A stretch of 64,000 nt of DNA from Larimichthys crocea (GCF_000972845.2 NC_040018.1:10389157-10453156), one strand, 5' to 3'; positions 49,881 to 63,248 are shown, numbered from the stretch's first letter. A program made the numbers and translations. Notes: a model not told the origin generated them from the sequence alone.

Positions 49881-52800
49881 TTTACTATACCCCGAACTAA
49901 CTGAAACCAGCATCAAGCCATTAATGGGTGGCCAGTGATGGAAGAGGATGCTGATCCATCACAGGAGACGAGTCAAGCTCACGGAGGTACAAGGTAAAGT
50001 CTGCATCTTTTCTCTGGTGCTGGCAGCCAATGGTACTGGCTATATGTTGGGGCCTGTAAGTACAATAGCTGCCATTGCTACAAGGCTTAGTGTTAACCAG
50101 TTCCTCTAGACTCAACAACACCCTTTGATGTGACAAAAAATTGTGTTGATGCAGATTCAGTTGAGGTGAAGATGCATCTCCAGATATAGTGAAAATTTCG
50201 CACATACAGTATGTTTGTTTCCATGTTGTGAATATAAGTCTAGGGGAAAATAACAGACAGACTTCATACATCCATGCATGTTGTTAACAAGCTATAGCCA
50301 GTATCAACTAATGTAGTGTCCTTGAGACTGTAAAAAAAAACATCCCAGGGTCAACTTTGTGTGAATAAAGTGAGGCAGAAGAATAATTTGCTCATTGATT
50401 CAATTTAAAAATGCACTTTCCTCTGAGATCTTCAGGACCTCCCAGTTTAAGAAAAAATGCTTCTCGCGGTCTGTTGTGATATTCATGGACATTAGTGCTC
50501 AGAGAGGGAAAGCACCCTCCAATGTCAACAGACTACATCCCACACAAACCACTTCTTCCACCTCTCGCTGTCCTCTCCTGCCTGTCAGCTTATCAGGACC
50601 CTGGCAGACACTCTGATCAGGGTTGCTAAGCGCTGCCCGTATGTTTGTTTGCTCCTTATCCCACCTTGTGGCATGGCGTACGGCACAGTGCGCCTCGAGC
50701 CTCTCAATGTACCCTGCATGGAGGAGAGAGATAAAACAAAAAAAAACAACAAAAAAAACTGCCATGAAGATTACAGTCTGAGAAGAGGCAGTCATCACTG
50801 AAGGAATCTGAGTGCCCTTCCCTTAGGAGAGGAGACTGTTAGACACTTGGATGTCACACAAAAAGTTGCTATGTCACTGATATTCCTATCGTAGGTGTGC
50901 CAGTTAATTGTATGAAAGCTGTAACAGACTGATTGGCTGCCAAATCTGGTTCCTTTCTGTTTGAGTTGTATTTGCCTGCAGGTTGTGATGTAGTTGAAAG
51001 CCGGTGTTCACAGCTGCCTGGTAATAGTCAGGTACGGTGGTTTGAAAGAGTATCATCTCTTTGGGGCTTGCACCACATCTGGTACCTTTTGGCTGGAAAA
51101 ATGTTGGTACTATGATTTCTCTTAAATGTTTTATTGCTTGTTGCACTTGATCGCTACTGTGAGAAACATTGATCTCAAAGTGCTCTAACACAGGTGAGCT
51201 TCACTTCTATATGCAACACAAAGCACTGCCAATATATGAAAATGTGTTTAAAAGCTTATTTCCAGTGGTTGAAAATAAGTTCAATAAGAAAATGCAATGT
51301 CAAAAACAGACATTGCTACTTTTGCTGATGCAGTGATTGTTGAATCATGTGGTCACTGCTGAAGGTTCAGAGGATAACATTATTTCTGGCAGAGCACTGA
51401 GGTTGTGTTTGCATTAGCTGATTGGTATCAGCTCCTTGATTCAATCTTCACCTTCACAACCTCATTCATCAACTGCAACTACAGCTGACGAGTAACATCC
51501 AATTACATTCACACAGCTGTACACGGCTGTTTATAACTTTTATATGCTGCTTATACCTTCTTGGCAACGCTGTACTGCAGCAGCTCCTGCCACCCACCCC
51601 AAATTTGTCCTTACACACTAAGCTGTTGGTAACAATGTCTATGTGTGTATGCGTTAAAACAGTTTCATTTTGTTTTAATATGCTCTCTCCCTGCATTATT
51701 ACCTAAACCAATATAAAAATATGAACAAGAAACTACGTCTGAATTCAACACTGATTTGTGTTTGAGTAACTTAATCAATGTTTTTTTTTTTTTTTTCTTA
51801 AATTTGTTTTTAATAAAGGTCCTAAGAAAAGTCTGATGCGTGTTCTTAAACTGCAGAACTCTGTGGGCCACTCGCAGTATTGCCACGAAGAATTCTCCAA
51901 AACTGTTGATAGGACACCTTAAACTAGACTCAACCTGCAAACAAGATCAATCATCACTCCTTCTGTTATGAATTATTTAATCCATAGAGGTTTCATATTT
52001 CTAAAACTTTAAGGCGAACCAGTGCGAGGGATACCGTGCATATTGAGCGGGCTGCATAATGAGTTTTTTTTGGCGTATGTGCAGAGCTAATGTTCACATT
52101 GGACAGAATCAGCATCATCTTTGGGTCCAGTATCCCGTTTTATCCATGGTACAACAACAGTCTTATCTGCTGGCAACTAAGCAGCTCCACTGGAGCAGTT
52201 GGGATTAAGGGCACCTCAGTGGTGGTAACAGAATGTGTTGATGTTGCTAGGCACATAGGCTATGAAAAGAAAGCCAGTTTTCTAAAGGGCTCCTGGAGAC
52301 CTACTAGAAATGTATCTTGGAATAAAAATGTTACATTCATGGTGTCCATGGTATTGAAAGGTAAGTCCGATAAAGGCTAAATTCCACTGGGCATCGGATG
52401 CGACTCGTTTCATGTGCGCCTTGGACAACGGAACTAATTGCGGCCTTTCTAGTCGAAGAGAATGGACAAAAACAGCGTTGTGGCCATGATATGGCAGAGA
52501 TGTGCCTTGTGGGCTGGTTTTGACGTAAGGGTGCTAAGCACCAAAATAATTGTCCCCCATGCTAATGAAAAGGCCTATCATGCACACATATATGTGCACA
52601 TGCATGCAGCAGATCTGCAGGTCTTTAGCATGGGTTAACATCTTCATGTATGTGGGTCACTGTTTGTAATTTGTTTAAAATAGCAGCCTGATTGTGGTAG
52701 TTGGACACATCAGAAGTGGTACTTTGGTGCATTGACTCAACCATCACCAGAAGCCAGAGGCAAGTGACAACCAAGGCCTATCACAGTTAAGTTCTGATTT

Positions 52801-55800
52801 ATGCAGCAAGCTGAACGACAAAATAACTAGTCTTGCAAGTTTCTTCCAAATCATGACAAAGTGATTTCTAATCTGCCACATCTATGACTGAGGTTTCGTT
52901 AGATTTCGGCAACAAAAAGTTGCGCAGAAGTGCAAGCTCCGCTACACTGGTCACACAAAGTTTAATAAGTGCTTGAACACATGACCAATGTTATCCCATT
53001 TATAGTGAGGAAAGCCCCCCTCTATGCATGCTATCAAGCAATCTGCCTCATTATGGATGTGATATCTGTTTAAAAGCATCCAGGCCAGTGCTTCGCTAAT
53101 TACTTCTTGGTTAACGAAGCTGTGTCCAGAACTTTATGTCATGGTGAAGGTCATAAGCAGCAGCAGGACAAAAAGATATACAGCAAGGAGACAAACGGTA
53201 AAAAAAAAAGAAGAAGAGATAGATAGGCATAGCCGAACAGAGAGAGGGAAAACAGAAAGAGGAAGAGATGAGAGACAGTGCAGTGCTCGGTGGAGGGAGA
53301 GGAGGAGGAGGCAGTGAGTAAATAGTCAGCGGCTCTAATAGGAATATCAAGCCAGTGAAAGGTAAACAGGCTTCTCCAGGCAGATACAAAGGGAATGTGG
53401 CGGCTTTGAGAGCGCTGGAGTGCCGGCACGCCACTGTGGCACGGCGATAACGGCCCCAGGGCTGCCTGCATCCCAGAGATAAGGCCGAGCACTGGCATGT
53501 GTCGCCCCTGATCCCAATTTCACAGTCAATATTCATCCAGCCCGACAAACAAGCAACATTTAAGATAAAAAATAAATATAGAGCCCTTCTGCTATTACCT
53601 CCTGTTTATTAATCTGCACACAGCACCCACTGTCTTTTAAACAGTAGTAAACACCCAGCCACCCCCCACTTCCTCCTCCCTCCCTCCATAACACCCCCCC
53701 CTCTACCCTCCTTCTAGGCACTCCACTCCTCCCCCCTATCCCCTCTTCCTCATCTTCCCCCTGTCTTCCTGAACATCTGGGGATTTGCATGGCTTCGCTC
53801 ATTCTTCCACGATTGCCCCAGGCGTGTGTCTCTGAGTTTGTGTGTGAGTGTGTGTGTGTGTGTGAGTTGAGCACACCTGTGTACGCATGTGTACATAACA
53901 TTGTTCCAAGATATATTTCAGATATGAGTGTACCTAGATGTGCATGTATGACTACCTCCTTTGACTGCTGGAATAGGTGTGTTTTGTGCACCCTTTGTGT
54001 TTTTTGCGCTTGCATGTTAACATATGGAGTCAGGCCCCAGCTGTAAACTTGAATCTCTTTCTGTCTCACTCTTAACGTTCTCCTTCTTTCATCTGGCACC
54101 CACACTTCAAGAAAAGGTAATTGTAAGACTGATGGTGGTATTCAGTCGTAAAATCATCCTTCTCTTAAAAGTAAAATTGGTTCCCTCGTGATTTCACTCA
54201 GAAATAATCAGATTTCACTTAGAAATCAATATCTCGCCACTAAACAAAAGTCAAAAGAGAAAAAAATGGTTATTTCTCACATCCCCTTTTACCGTTTCCT
54301 TTCCAAGAGGTTACAGGAATGTATCTGAATAATTCAACATGGAAATATGCATAAAAATAAATCAAACCAAAGTGAAATAATAATATCCTAACCAACATAA
54401 ATATCATAATTAAATGTGTAATTTGTCTTCAAAAGACTTCCTCTGGGTTTCATCTTCAGTTTCTGATCCTTCAGTTACCAATCCCTCTGTTCCCTCATTG
54501 TCACCATTAGTGTTGTCCATCTTTCCACAAGTTCCCAAAACAACATCCCATAACAGGTACAATAATATTCCTCCAACAATCTTACCATATGTGTTATTTT
54601 TTTCATTGTATTAAGAAGGATTTTAAGAACTCTTTAAAACAACTGAATTGAGTTGGAGATCCTTTTTCTTCTGGATTGTTTCCCAGTAAAACTAAAGTTA
54701 AACACTGGATTTAATGTCTTGCTAAAATTGATATTATTTTGAAAGGCAGGCCTTAAGCTGCAGCCGACTGGCCAGCTGGGCTCTGATTACCATCTGCAAC
54801 AATCACAGAGAGGAGTAAACCAAAAGCTAAGCAGAGCTACTTGGCCTACAGCTTGTGTTATTTCTTTTGCTGGAGTAAGCAAAGAGCACTCTCTTCAATT
54901 AGCTTCATTAGTTTTGTGACACAGAGCAGAGAGAAGAGGCAACAGAGCGGTGAGAAATAGACTTACATAAGCCAGGATCAACACAGGTACATGTTAGTTA
55001 CCTCAGCCGGCACAGACCCATTGTGGTTTTCACAGTTAAAGGCAGGGGCATTACATTCAGGCTGTCCCATTATTTGCTGGCAGCTGGACTATAATCATTC
55101 TTATCGGTGCTCTTTATTGCTCCCTGACCACCAATCCTCAGTCCCCCCATCATCCTCACCATTACACCTGACCTGCTTCATCACAGCTCACTCACTCATC
55201 CCCTCCCTTCTTTGTGGCCTTCTCCTGCCCTTCCTTTCTCTCTCTGGTACAGACCTGTCCATGCCTGGCCAGCTGGCCATATCCCTTTAAATCTGGCCTG
55301 GGCTGAGCCGCTGTCTCCAGGAGATTACTGCACACTCTCCTAGGCTCCACAGATGGGAAAGACAGGCTGCCAGCTGGCACAGGGACACCCACTATCCCCG
55401 CTGGAGCCTGGCCAACGGGCCTGGCTCTCTGCTCTACACTCTGCCCATTCACACTCCTGATAGTCCTCAGACTTCCTGCTTTTACTTTTCCCTCTCTCTT
55501 TCTCTGCATCCCATCTCTCTTGCTCTTTTCCTCAGTGATGTAGGACATAATGAGATCATTTACTAATTTCAAGTAGCAATACAAACATGTAAACTCAAAC
55601 AAGTAAAAATAAATGAGTAAGATCCCTGCATCGAGATCTAATGATAGTTTCATTTTATTATAACATATAGCTCTTCATTCTTACTTATTAGAATAATATC
55701 ACACTCAGCAAAGTTACTCCTGATATTGGGGAACTCAGTGACATTGCTGCATCAAAGTCACAGTATGATTAAACAGGTGGTAAACGGTTTAGCAAGATCA

Positions 55801-56433
55801 TCAAACCCACTTTATATGGAGTTTTATAACTAGGTTCAGGAACAGAGACCACGCCTTGAACTCATCCCATTTCCGCACCTAAAATACTCAAGCTGTCTTT
55901 CGTTCAAATGTGGCAACCACTGGAGCTCAAGAGACAGTTCCCCCATTATCCTCCATCCATCTACGACCCCGATTTCTCCTCTCATCCCTTACCCATTCAT
56001 TCCTCGATCCTCGTTCCTTCATCCCCCATCCATCATCCCTTGGCCCTTGTCCCTTCATCTCTCACCCTCTTCCCTCCATCCTTCATCCCTCATCACCATC
56101 TTGGTTCACCTTCATCAAATGTGCAATAAACCTGTCTAAATCTCTCTCCATATTGCTGTGGTTAAACTGGAGGTTAAATTAAAAGTGAGTTCACCTGAAA
56201 TTTTCATAATAATCTCTCATTGTACAAGAAAAATCATGCACTACAGTAAGTACAGTACAATAGGAGCATGAACCAAGAAGTTGATTGTAATGGACAGGTG
56301 GGGTTGTAACTTTACTCTTCGCCTGTTGTTGTATCTGATTATGTATTATTCTGTACAGGTGTACCTAAAACAGTGGCCACTGAATGCATGTCATGGCAGT
56401 ATGGCACTGGCTAGACCAAACACCAAGCAGGCG
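49881..56433. other. gene-poor region, no coding support
   Basis: Short frames with no recognised domain, including one of about 153 codons on the minus strand at 55653-55192. Non-repetitive GC-balanced segments at about 53390-53540 and 55250-55440 may be conserved non-coding DNA. Pyrimidine-rich CATCC-type low-complexity DNA covers 55950-56110. Confidence 0.5.
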
Positions 56434-56441
56434 ACCTCCGG

Positions 56442-57130
56442 TAGGGATGGGAATTGATATGATTTTTCCGATTCCATTATCGATTCTGCTTGACGATTCG
56501 ATTCTTTATCGATTCTCTTATCGATTCTTATCTTCTAAATGTAATGCAAAAGGCATTAATTTAATGTGAACTGTTATAACATGTTTTACAAAGAAGCACA
56601 TCACGCTAACATGGTAGGCAGTGTGTTACTTACCACAGTTACCTTCACTGTAACCGCTGAGGTGCTCATAGCCTGGCAGCTGCCTGCTAGGTTGAGATTC
56701 ATCTCCAGCCTGAAGCGTGTCTAAAACACAACATTCATTTAAAAATATTGCATGTTGTGTGCGCAAATGTTTCTGCATGTTCGTCGTGTTCCCTCCCGAC
56801 ACTGTTATCTCCACTTTGCAATGATTGTATGTCGCCTTGTTGCCGTCTTTTTTGGTAAAATGCAGCCAAACTTTGGAGCGTTTGAACCGGGTGGGTGACA
56901 TTGTTTACTACTGATTGCACTGCACGTGCCAAACTTGCGTAAGTTACGTGGCGTAAATAGTCGTGCTTGCTGGAACTGAGTGTGCGTAACTTCTTGCAGA
57001 AGTTACGTGACATAATTCGTACATTCTGGAATTGATAAGAGAATCGTTAGATAAACTGCCAAACGATTCCATGGAATTGAAACACATCGAACCGGTTCTC
57101 AACAAGAACCGGTTCTCATTCCCATCCCTA
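56442..57130. mobile_element. hAT-type DNA transposon, deleted copy with intact ends
   Basis: 689-bp element. Both ends carry the 13-bp inverted repeat TAGGGATGGGAAT. It is flanked by identical 8-bp copies of ACCTCCGG (56434-56441 and 57131-57138); 8 bp is the hAT duplication size. Inside, on the minus strand, is a BED-finger frame that ends at a donor-like GTAAGT; no catalytic domain remains, so it is non-autonomous. The AT-rich left flank repeats TATCGATTCT motifs. Confidence 0.85.
56626..56901 (-). pseudogene. BED zinc-finger fragment of a hAT transposase
   Basis: Starts MSPTRFKRSKVWLHFTKKDG and continues with NTTNMQKHLRTQH, the BED finger layout (aromatic start, Cx2C, Hx4H). The first zinc Cys is replaced by Tyr at residue 25 (YNHC), a single G-to-A type change, while Cys28, His45 and His50 remain. 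After the finger comes a linker up to a GTGGTAAGT donor at the frame end. BED fingers bind transposon ends or host DNA. With a lost ligand and no RNaseH-like domain, this copy is a remnant. Confidence 0.7.
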
Positions 57131-58386
57131 ACCTCCGGTTCTGGGAAATGAAGCCAGTGGGGAAGTGCTCAAAACTGTAACGGCTGCTTGAGATGGGCTC
57201 CAGAAGTGTGTCAGTCTCCATAAGCTCAGTTATTAAAATACCAGACTTCACAGCAGAAATAAACATGTTTACAGGCTCAGACAACAGTTCTGGTCTCTAT
57301 AGCTAATTTCCCCATTCATGACAACTGTGAGCCACTTCCTTTTGTTACTCTGATCAGTTATTTTAAATGACTTAACTACAACAGGACTGTAGCTCCAAAC
57401 CTCATCTCTCCCTGAAATGTAAGAAAGTATTTAACCATACCACAGATATTCTTACAGTAGGTACGGTAAAAGAACATCAAACACTACTCATACAGCAAAT
57501 ATACAATTCTCTGCCCTTTCTTTGACATTATCCTGAATCCTTGTAGACTTCCCTCTTTCTTCCAAACACTTTGCCATCAGACATCTACCTCTAACTGCCC
57601 CGCACGTGTGCACACACACATGCACATACCAACACACACTTTTATCTTCCTGGCCCCCACTTTTAGAGAGCAGAGGAGAGAAAGGTGGGGACTGAGCGTT
57701 ATTGAAAGGTGTCACATGTGCAGATGTGATAAGCATGCCAGGTAGAGATAACCAAGTGCCCTTCGTCGCTATGTAACAACACATAGGCTGTCCTCTTGAG
57801 TTAAAACACAACACACACACACACACACTGACATGTACATAATGTACCAGGATTGGACAAGTTCATTATCCCTGTGTGTGCTGGCATGATAAGGCCTAGA
57901 TCTCCTGAAATAGCTATGCTATTGAGCTAAGACCTTCCACTGCTAACAGAAAAAAAGAACCCGGGGTAGAATATATATCATTATCCTCTCTGCTCTGTTA
58001 TCTGTCACCTTCCATTACAGGAGAATAAGGCGCTTTGGTCCCAGAGGTAAACAGCTATCGGGAAATATGTTTTCTGATGTAGTGAGGACACACTGTTGTA
58101 CTTCGTGCCATAATGATGCTGTTGTCCCTGCTTACACGCACCTCCTGCTGTATTTCCTCAGCAGCCTGAGCTGTCCCTCTGCCACTGTTGGCACTTTCCA
58201 CATGTAGACTAGCCGTGGGGAATGTGTCAAGTGCTCCAAAGCTGGGGACGGCACTGTCAACACTGCTGTAGATAGTAATGTGATATGAAAATTGCTCATC
58301 TATCTTTAGATATGCATGATTCTCTCCTGTTAAACCTGGTTAAGAGTCTGATTTACTTTATCTTTCTTTACACCCACCCACCCACA

Positions 58387-58401
58387 CACACACACACACA
58401 G
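58387..58401. repeat. short CA run
   Basis: CACACA run after CCCACCCA units; further CA-rich pieces at about 58616-58680. Confidence 0.7.
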
Positions 58402-59066
58402 TGCATTTAAGTTCAGTTTGGTTTCACAAGGAGCCACATGCACAGCGTGTATGCCCGTAGCTCTATACAACAGAATGTCCTTAGCTAGCTCAGAGAAAAT
58501 GTGCAGAAACTTTTCTCCCCAGCCTTCTGCCGGACCACCTGCTGAGCACTGAGATGATTACAGTGCGAGATTGCTGTGCCAGATTACTGTGACCCCAAGG
58601 ACCCCTCCAGATGGACACACACACACACACATACATACACTGCACACACACATACGCGCAGACATACACACACACACAAACACCTGGCATTTCATTTTAG
58701 GACACTATCTTGCAACCATAGCTGCTTGTGTTGATTACACACACATTGCATACAGTACATACTTACAAATACTCAATCATCTGTCATGGCCACTCGCCAT
58801 GGAAGCAGCCATACAGGAACTAATGCTGGCAGGACCACAAGGTGAAGGGTGTGATGAAGCATAGACGTGTGTGTCTGTGGGTGTGGGGGAGATGGTGGGT
58901 GTACAGTCTGTGACTGTACATATGTGGTAATGTTGCTACATCCTTGTTGCCACATAATTCCAGTTCATTTTCGTCATGTCATGTATTAGAAATTGCACAG
59001 GGAACACTGTGGATGCAATCGCAACAAGTACAGTAGGTCAAAGTTAAAGCAAAGCCATCTATGAAT

Positions 59067-59685
59067 TAGGGCTGCCACGATTAGTCGATTGGTCACGATT
59101 TAGTTTTTTTTAACGTTTCTCTCGAAACTGCAGCTGCAGCTTCCACTGCCGCGTCTGCCTTTCTGTCACATACACACACACACACACCCCTACGCAGATG
59201 CGCAATAGTGGTAATCGGCGTCAGGCCTGACTGTACCGTAAATGATACCATAACACAAACCCTCCAGGAATTCACGATGTTGCCATTTGCAACTTCAACG
59301 CAACTTCAGTGAATCCCTGTGAATTCAGGGCGGTGTTGTAATTTTAAACAATCACCGCAATTTTCCCGCAACTTCCGCGCAGTCTGCCCCGGGGATTCAA
59401 CTCAGCGGGTCAGGGACGGCCGCACGGTGTGGAAGATCCCCTCGTGGGACCTCTCCCCGGTGATGGTTGGCCTCCGCCGGCCGCATTTCCTCCGTGGTGG
59501 CTCTGGGTCGGCATGGGAAGACTCTGGGGCGAAGGTGGCTCACGGCTCCGTCCGCAAGTTTTACAGCACCTACCCACCCACCACTTTCCGGGACAGTCAA
59601 TTTATGCATGATCCGATTAGTCGACTAATCGAAAAAATTATCGGTGATTAGTTGACTATCAAAATAATCGTTTGTGGCAGCCCTA
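59067..59685. mobile_element. hAT-type DNA transposon with GC-rich interior
   Basis: 619-bp element. Ends are TAGGGCTGCCACGATTAGTC and (reverse strand) TAGGGCTGCCACAAACGATT, giving a 12-bp exact inverted repeat TAGGGCTGCCAC. It is flanked by identical 8-bp CTATGAAT (59059-59066 and 59686-59693). The subterminal DNA is rich in TAGTCGA/TCGACTAATC, as in fish hAT elements. The middle (about 59370-59590) is unusually GC- and CpG-rich and is open in the plus frame 59319-59651, but no transposase domain is seen, so it is probably non-autonomous. Confidence 0.85.
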
Positions 59686-60119
59686 CTATGAATGTTTACA
59701 AAGGTAAGTTTGGTTAATTTAAACCTGCACGTTCTTTTTACAGACATGTTTGGCTGACCTGTGACTGTTTTGTTATTTACACCTGTGACATGTCAAAATA
59801 TCTGAAATTAATGTGGTGAGTACATGGCCATTGAAATCAAACAAACAAACAAAAAGAACAACTTTTTTCAATACCACTCATGACAAAGCACCTTCATCTG
59901 TGTGGCTCTCATCTGAGTCAGAGATTGCTTTATATCCACTATATATAGAATGAGTTAATTAACACAGGTGAGGCACCGCACACGGGTGCTCTCATCAAAA
60001 CAACTCCATGAAAACAAGGCCTATGTTACGACTTAATTGCTACTTCAAATCCTGTAAATCAACACGCAGTGTAGTTTGTAAATGTCATTTAGTGTCTATT
60101 TGAGATGGTTTATAATCTT

Positions 60120-60275
60120 TCTTTTCATTGTACTTCCTGTTTGTGGGATCCATTATGTTTTATGTTTTTACTTTTCTGTGTGGTCTTCTTTGGGGTCTGC
60201 TGTTCTGTAAAGCTCTTTGTAAACTTTGTTTTTCAAAGGTGCTATATATAATAATAATAATTATTATTGTTGTTA
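60120..60275 (+). mobile_element. LINE/SINE-type 3' tail
   Basis: Contains TGTAAAGCTCTTTGTAAACT, then CAAAGGTGCTATATATAATA and AATAATTATTATT. This matches the typical fish non-LTR terminus (GTAAAGCGCTTTG... GCTATATAAATAA plus TTA repeats). 5' truncated; clade uncertain. Confidence 0.5.
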
Positions 60276-61043
60276 TTTGGAGGTGCTTATCTACTTATAT
60301 CGAGATAGTAAATCGAGCTACATTATGGTGTTGCGGAAGTTCCTGATCGAGCGTGCACACCATGCACGCCTTACCAAAGCTTGTTCCTAGCCGCTTTGCT
60401 GCAAGTCATCCCCGCTTCCTTGCCTCTCGCCTGCTGACACTGTCCAATAAAGGCAAAAAGACTGAAAAAAAAAAGTAAATACATTCGCAATAAAAAGATG
60501 CAAAGCTCCAATGTGTAAACCGACTCTCATCGCTGCTTGTTTGTGCCAGAGCCGCAGAGAGACTATGGGCACAAAGCAGCAGCAGCCGATTCATATCAAA
60601 AGGGTCAAAGCTTATGTTAAAATGAATAGAGGCAGTGGAGGAGAGAAACAGAGGAAGAGGTCTACGTTAACTGACATGACAGTGCATCACTTTGCATCAT
60701 ATGTGATGGACTGTCATTACGCTTCACATCCAACTGCACATCTCTCTTTACCAGACTGTGAACGTCACATGGTATCAGTGAAATGGAGAAGTTAACTTGA
60801 GGCTCTGTCCCCGTCCCTCCCATCTCTATATGCTGCCTCCACCCTCTCCATCTCTCCATCTTCACCCTACACACCATCTACCAATCCCCCCTCCGCCACC
60901 GCCACCACCCTCCCCTCTCTTCTCTTCCCTCTCCTCTTCTGCCATGTTTGCAAGAGCGAGGGCTTTGGAGGGTGGCACTCTGATGGCGTGAAGCCAGATG
61001 GCAGCCACAAGGCAGGCGACGTGGCGCAGAGCAACGAAGGGTG

Positions 61044-61051
61044 CACACACA

Positions 61052-61092
<41 letters not shown>
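61044..61092. repeat. (CA)n microsatellite
   Basis: About 24 CA units with one T interruption; another CA run lies at about 61161-61181. Confidence 0.92.
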
Positions 61093-61094
<2 letters not shown>

Positions 61095-62923
61095 AATCAC
61101 TCACTCACACTTTCTCTCCTTAATGAACAGCCATGAATTATTCATCACACACACTTGCGCGCACACACACACACACACACACGCCTCTCGCAGGGCACAT
61201 ACACAGCTCCTGTCAGCAACAGAAGGCTCTGCGACTTCTCTCTATTTTATTATCATTTCTCTAGGCATTTTCCTTGGTTGTAAAGGAATACCAGGTGGTG
61301 CTCGACCCCTCAAACTATCAACTCCTCCTCCTTCCTCCCTCCCATTTCCTCCTCCGTGCACCCTGTCCCCCGCTCTCCCTCTCTGTCTGAGTCCTTGTCA
61401 TCCTCTCTCAGCCTGTTTTTTTTTTTTTTTTTTTTAGTTTTCTGTCATTGCCTCTTCCCTCTCTCTTCCCCCTCTTTTCAGCTCATCATCATTTGGCTGC
61501 ATTACATGTCTATATGGAGAAAGAGCGAGGAGAAAAGCAAACCAGATAGATAGAGGAAGCTTGGATCTTCCAAGAGGTCTGAGGAGGATTCACATGAGAA
61601 AATGCCTCCAAGGACTTAGTCCACAGGGGGTGTTTAATGTCCCATATACCTTTAAAAATAAATTCTAGAAATTCTAGGTGGATGATGGAGACGTTTAAGT
61701 CAATCTCAGTGATCTGATACGTAGACACATTCATCGCCATAATCATGACTTTGTCTAACATATTCAATCAGTCCATTAATACCAAGCTAGCGGCTGGTAG
61801 ACATCATAACACCACCACTATATATCTGATTATTCTTGTTCTGTTGCGGTGGGGGCAAAAGCACGAGTGAGAATTGATTCGCCTGCATTGTTTATTGTGC
61901 AGATGTAATTAGATTTTTGATTAAATGACTCAATTTACACTGATTTCTGTATGAAAATTCAGACTATGATATTCAGCAATGTAGAAATAATGTGCTAGAA
62001 AACCAGTGCAGCACCAATGAAATATCCTTAAGCAAAGCTGTTTTACCCGTACAGTACTATTCGCATATGCACTTAACAAATTTCCAAAGCAAAGTGTTGA
62101 ATGGCACGATGCTGTGAATATGTATTTTTTACATCATGTGCTGATTGAGAATGGATTGCCTTGAAACTTCCTTGAACCGGGTAAACCAGCAACTTTTATT
62201 TTTGTTACGTTAAAAGTGCAGACTCACTTGTCATTTGCCACTGACTTATGGTGCTTTCTTGTGCACCTGCACCCCCAGATTTCAGCCACACACACACACA
62301 CACAAACACACACTAATTGGGATGATGGAGGTGTTTGGAAGGAGGTGAGAGGTCTTCTACTGTGCGGTAGAGGGTGACATGCAATCCTTATCGACTTTTT
62401 CATATCAGAACGCACCGCTCTCTCCTAGAACCATGTTCAGTTTCAAAACTGAACTCTTGTTGTTGTCTTTGTTGCTGCAGTTGTTGTTGTTGCAGAATAT
62501 ACTAAGATGATTGTTTTTTTTTCATTCTCCTTTTCTCAACATGGGGGGTAGTGGGTGTTAAGGCACTCTGACAGATATGACGGATGGATAGATGAAAACT
62601 TGCCCTTGCTGTCAGAGAGGTTCAAGGTATAAAAGGGAGATGTGAAGGGGAAGGGGCGGGTTTGGTGAAACAGAGGGAGGAGCAGAGCTCTCTGGGGAGG
62701 AGAGAGAGAGGGATGAAGGAGTGTGATAAGGTGTGCATGGATGAGAGGAGTGATGGAGGGAAAAAGTAAAAAGGGAGGGGGTGAGGAAAGGAAAGGCCTA
62801 TAGAGTGACAGGGGGGAGAGGGACAGAATGTGCTGCTGTGGTAAAGGTCACCAGCCTCCCCTGTGAGGTTGAGTGGTATTTGAACCTTACTTTTGTGGTT
62901 ACAATTTCTATTCACTGTCGCTT

Positions 62924-62926
<3 letters not shown>

Positions 62927-62989
<63 letters not shown>

Positions 62990-63008
62990 TGTGTGTGTGT
63001 GTGTGTGT
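62927..63008. repeat. long (GT)n array, about 82 bp
   Basis: The longest simple repeat of the window, about 40 GT units with a single A at about 62983. Confidence 0.95.
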
Positions 63009-63117
63009 TTCTCTAGCAGGGGGCACAGACCAGAGCTGAGTTTAATTGTCTGTAACAAAGAGCTGACTCCTTTAGGATCCATTGCTGCGCTGAGCATCAT
63101 TTGGGAGACCACAATAG

Positions 63118-63118
<1 letters not shown>

Positions 63119-63155
<37 letters not shown>
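63119..63155. repeat. (AC)18 microsatellite
   Basis: AC run 110 bp beyond the long GT array, in complementary orientation. Confidence 0.94.
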
Positions 63156-63159
<4 letters not shown>

Positions 63160-63245
63160 TATGGTACAGCACAAAGGGATTGTCTCCGGGACTGTGTGTT
63201 TATCATTAACTCTTAGAGAGACCAAGTGAGTGAAGAAAAGTTAGG

Positions 63246-63248
<3 letters not shown>

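Noticed and set aside
50904..51191. 95-codon minus-strand frame
   Set aside because: Protein-like composition but no domain recognised and no exon partners.
52090..52380. 96-codon plus-strand frame with balanced composition
   Set aside because: Short, isolated, no recognised family and no flanking exon signals; could be chance or an old repeat.
53560..54105. 181-codon minus-strand frame
   Set aside because: Contains a translated CA repeat (HTHTHTHSHT) and Gly/Arg-rich low complexity; no homology recognised.
55192..55653. 153-codon minus-strand frame
   Set aside because: No recognisable domain, no clear splice or start support, and ordinary for chance frames in GC-balanced DNA.
62622..63209. 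Long frames of His-Thr or Cys-Val repeats on both strands
   Set aside because: Translations of CA/GT microsatellites; the same applies to many frames across the window.
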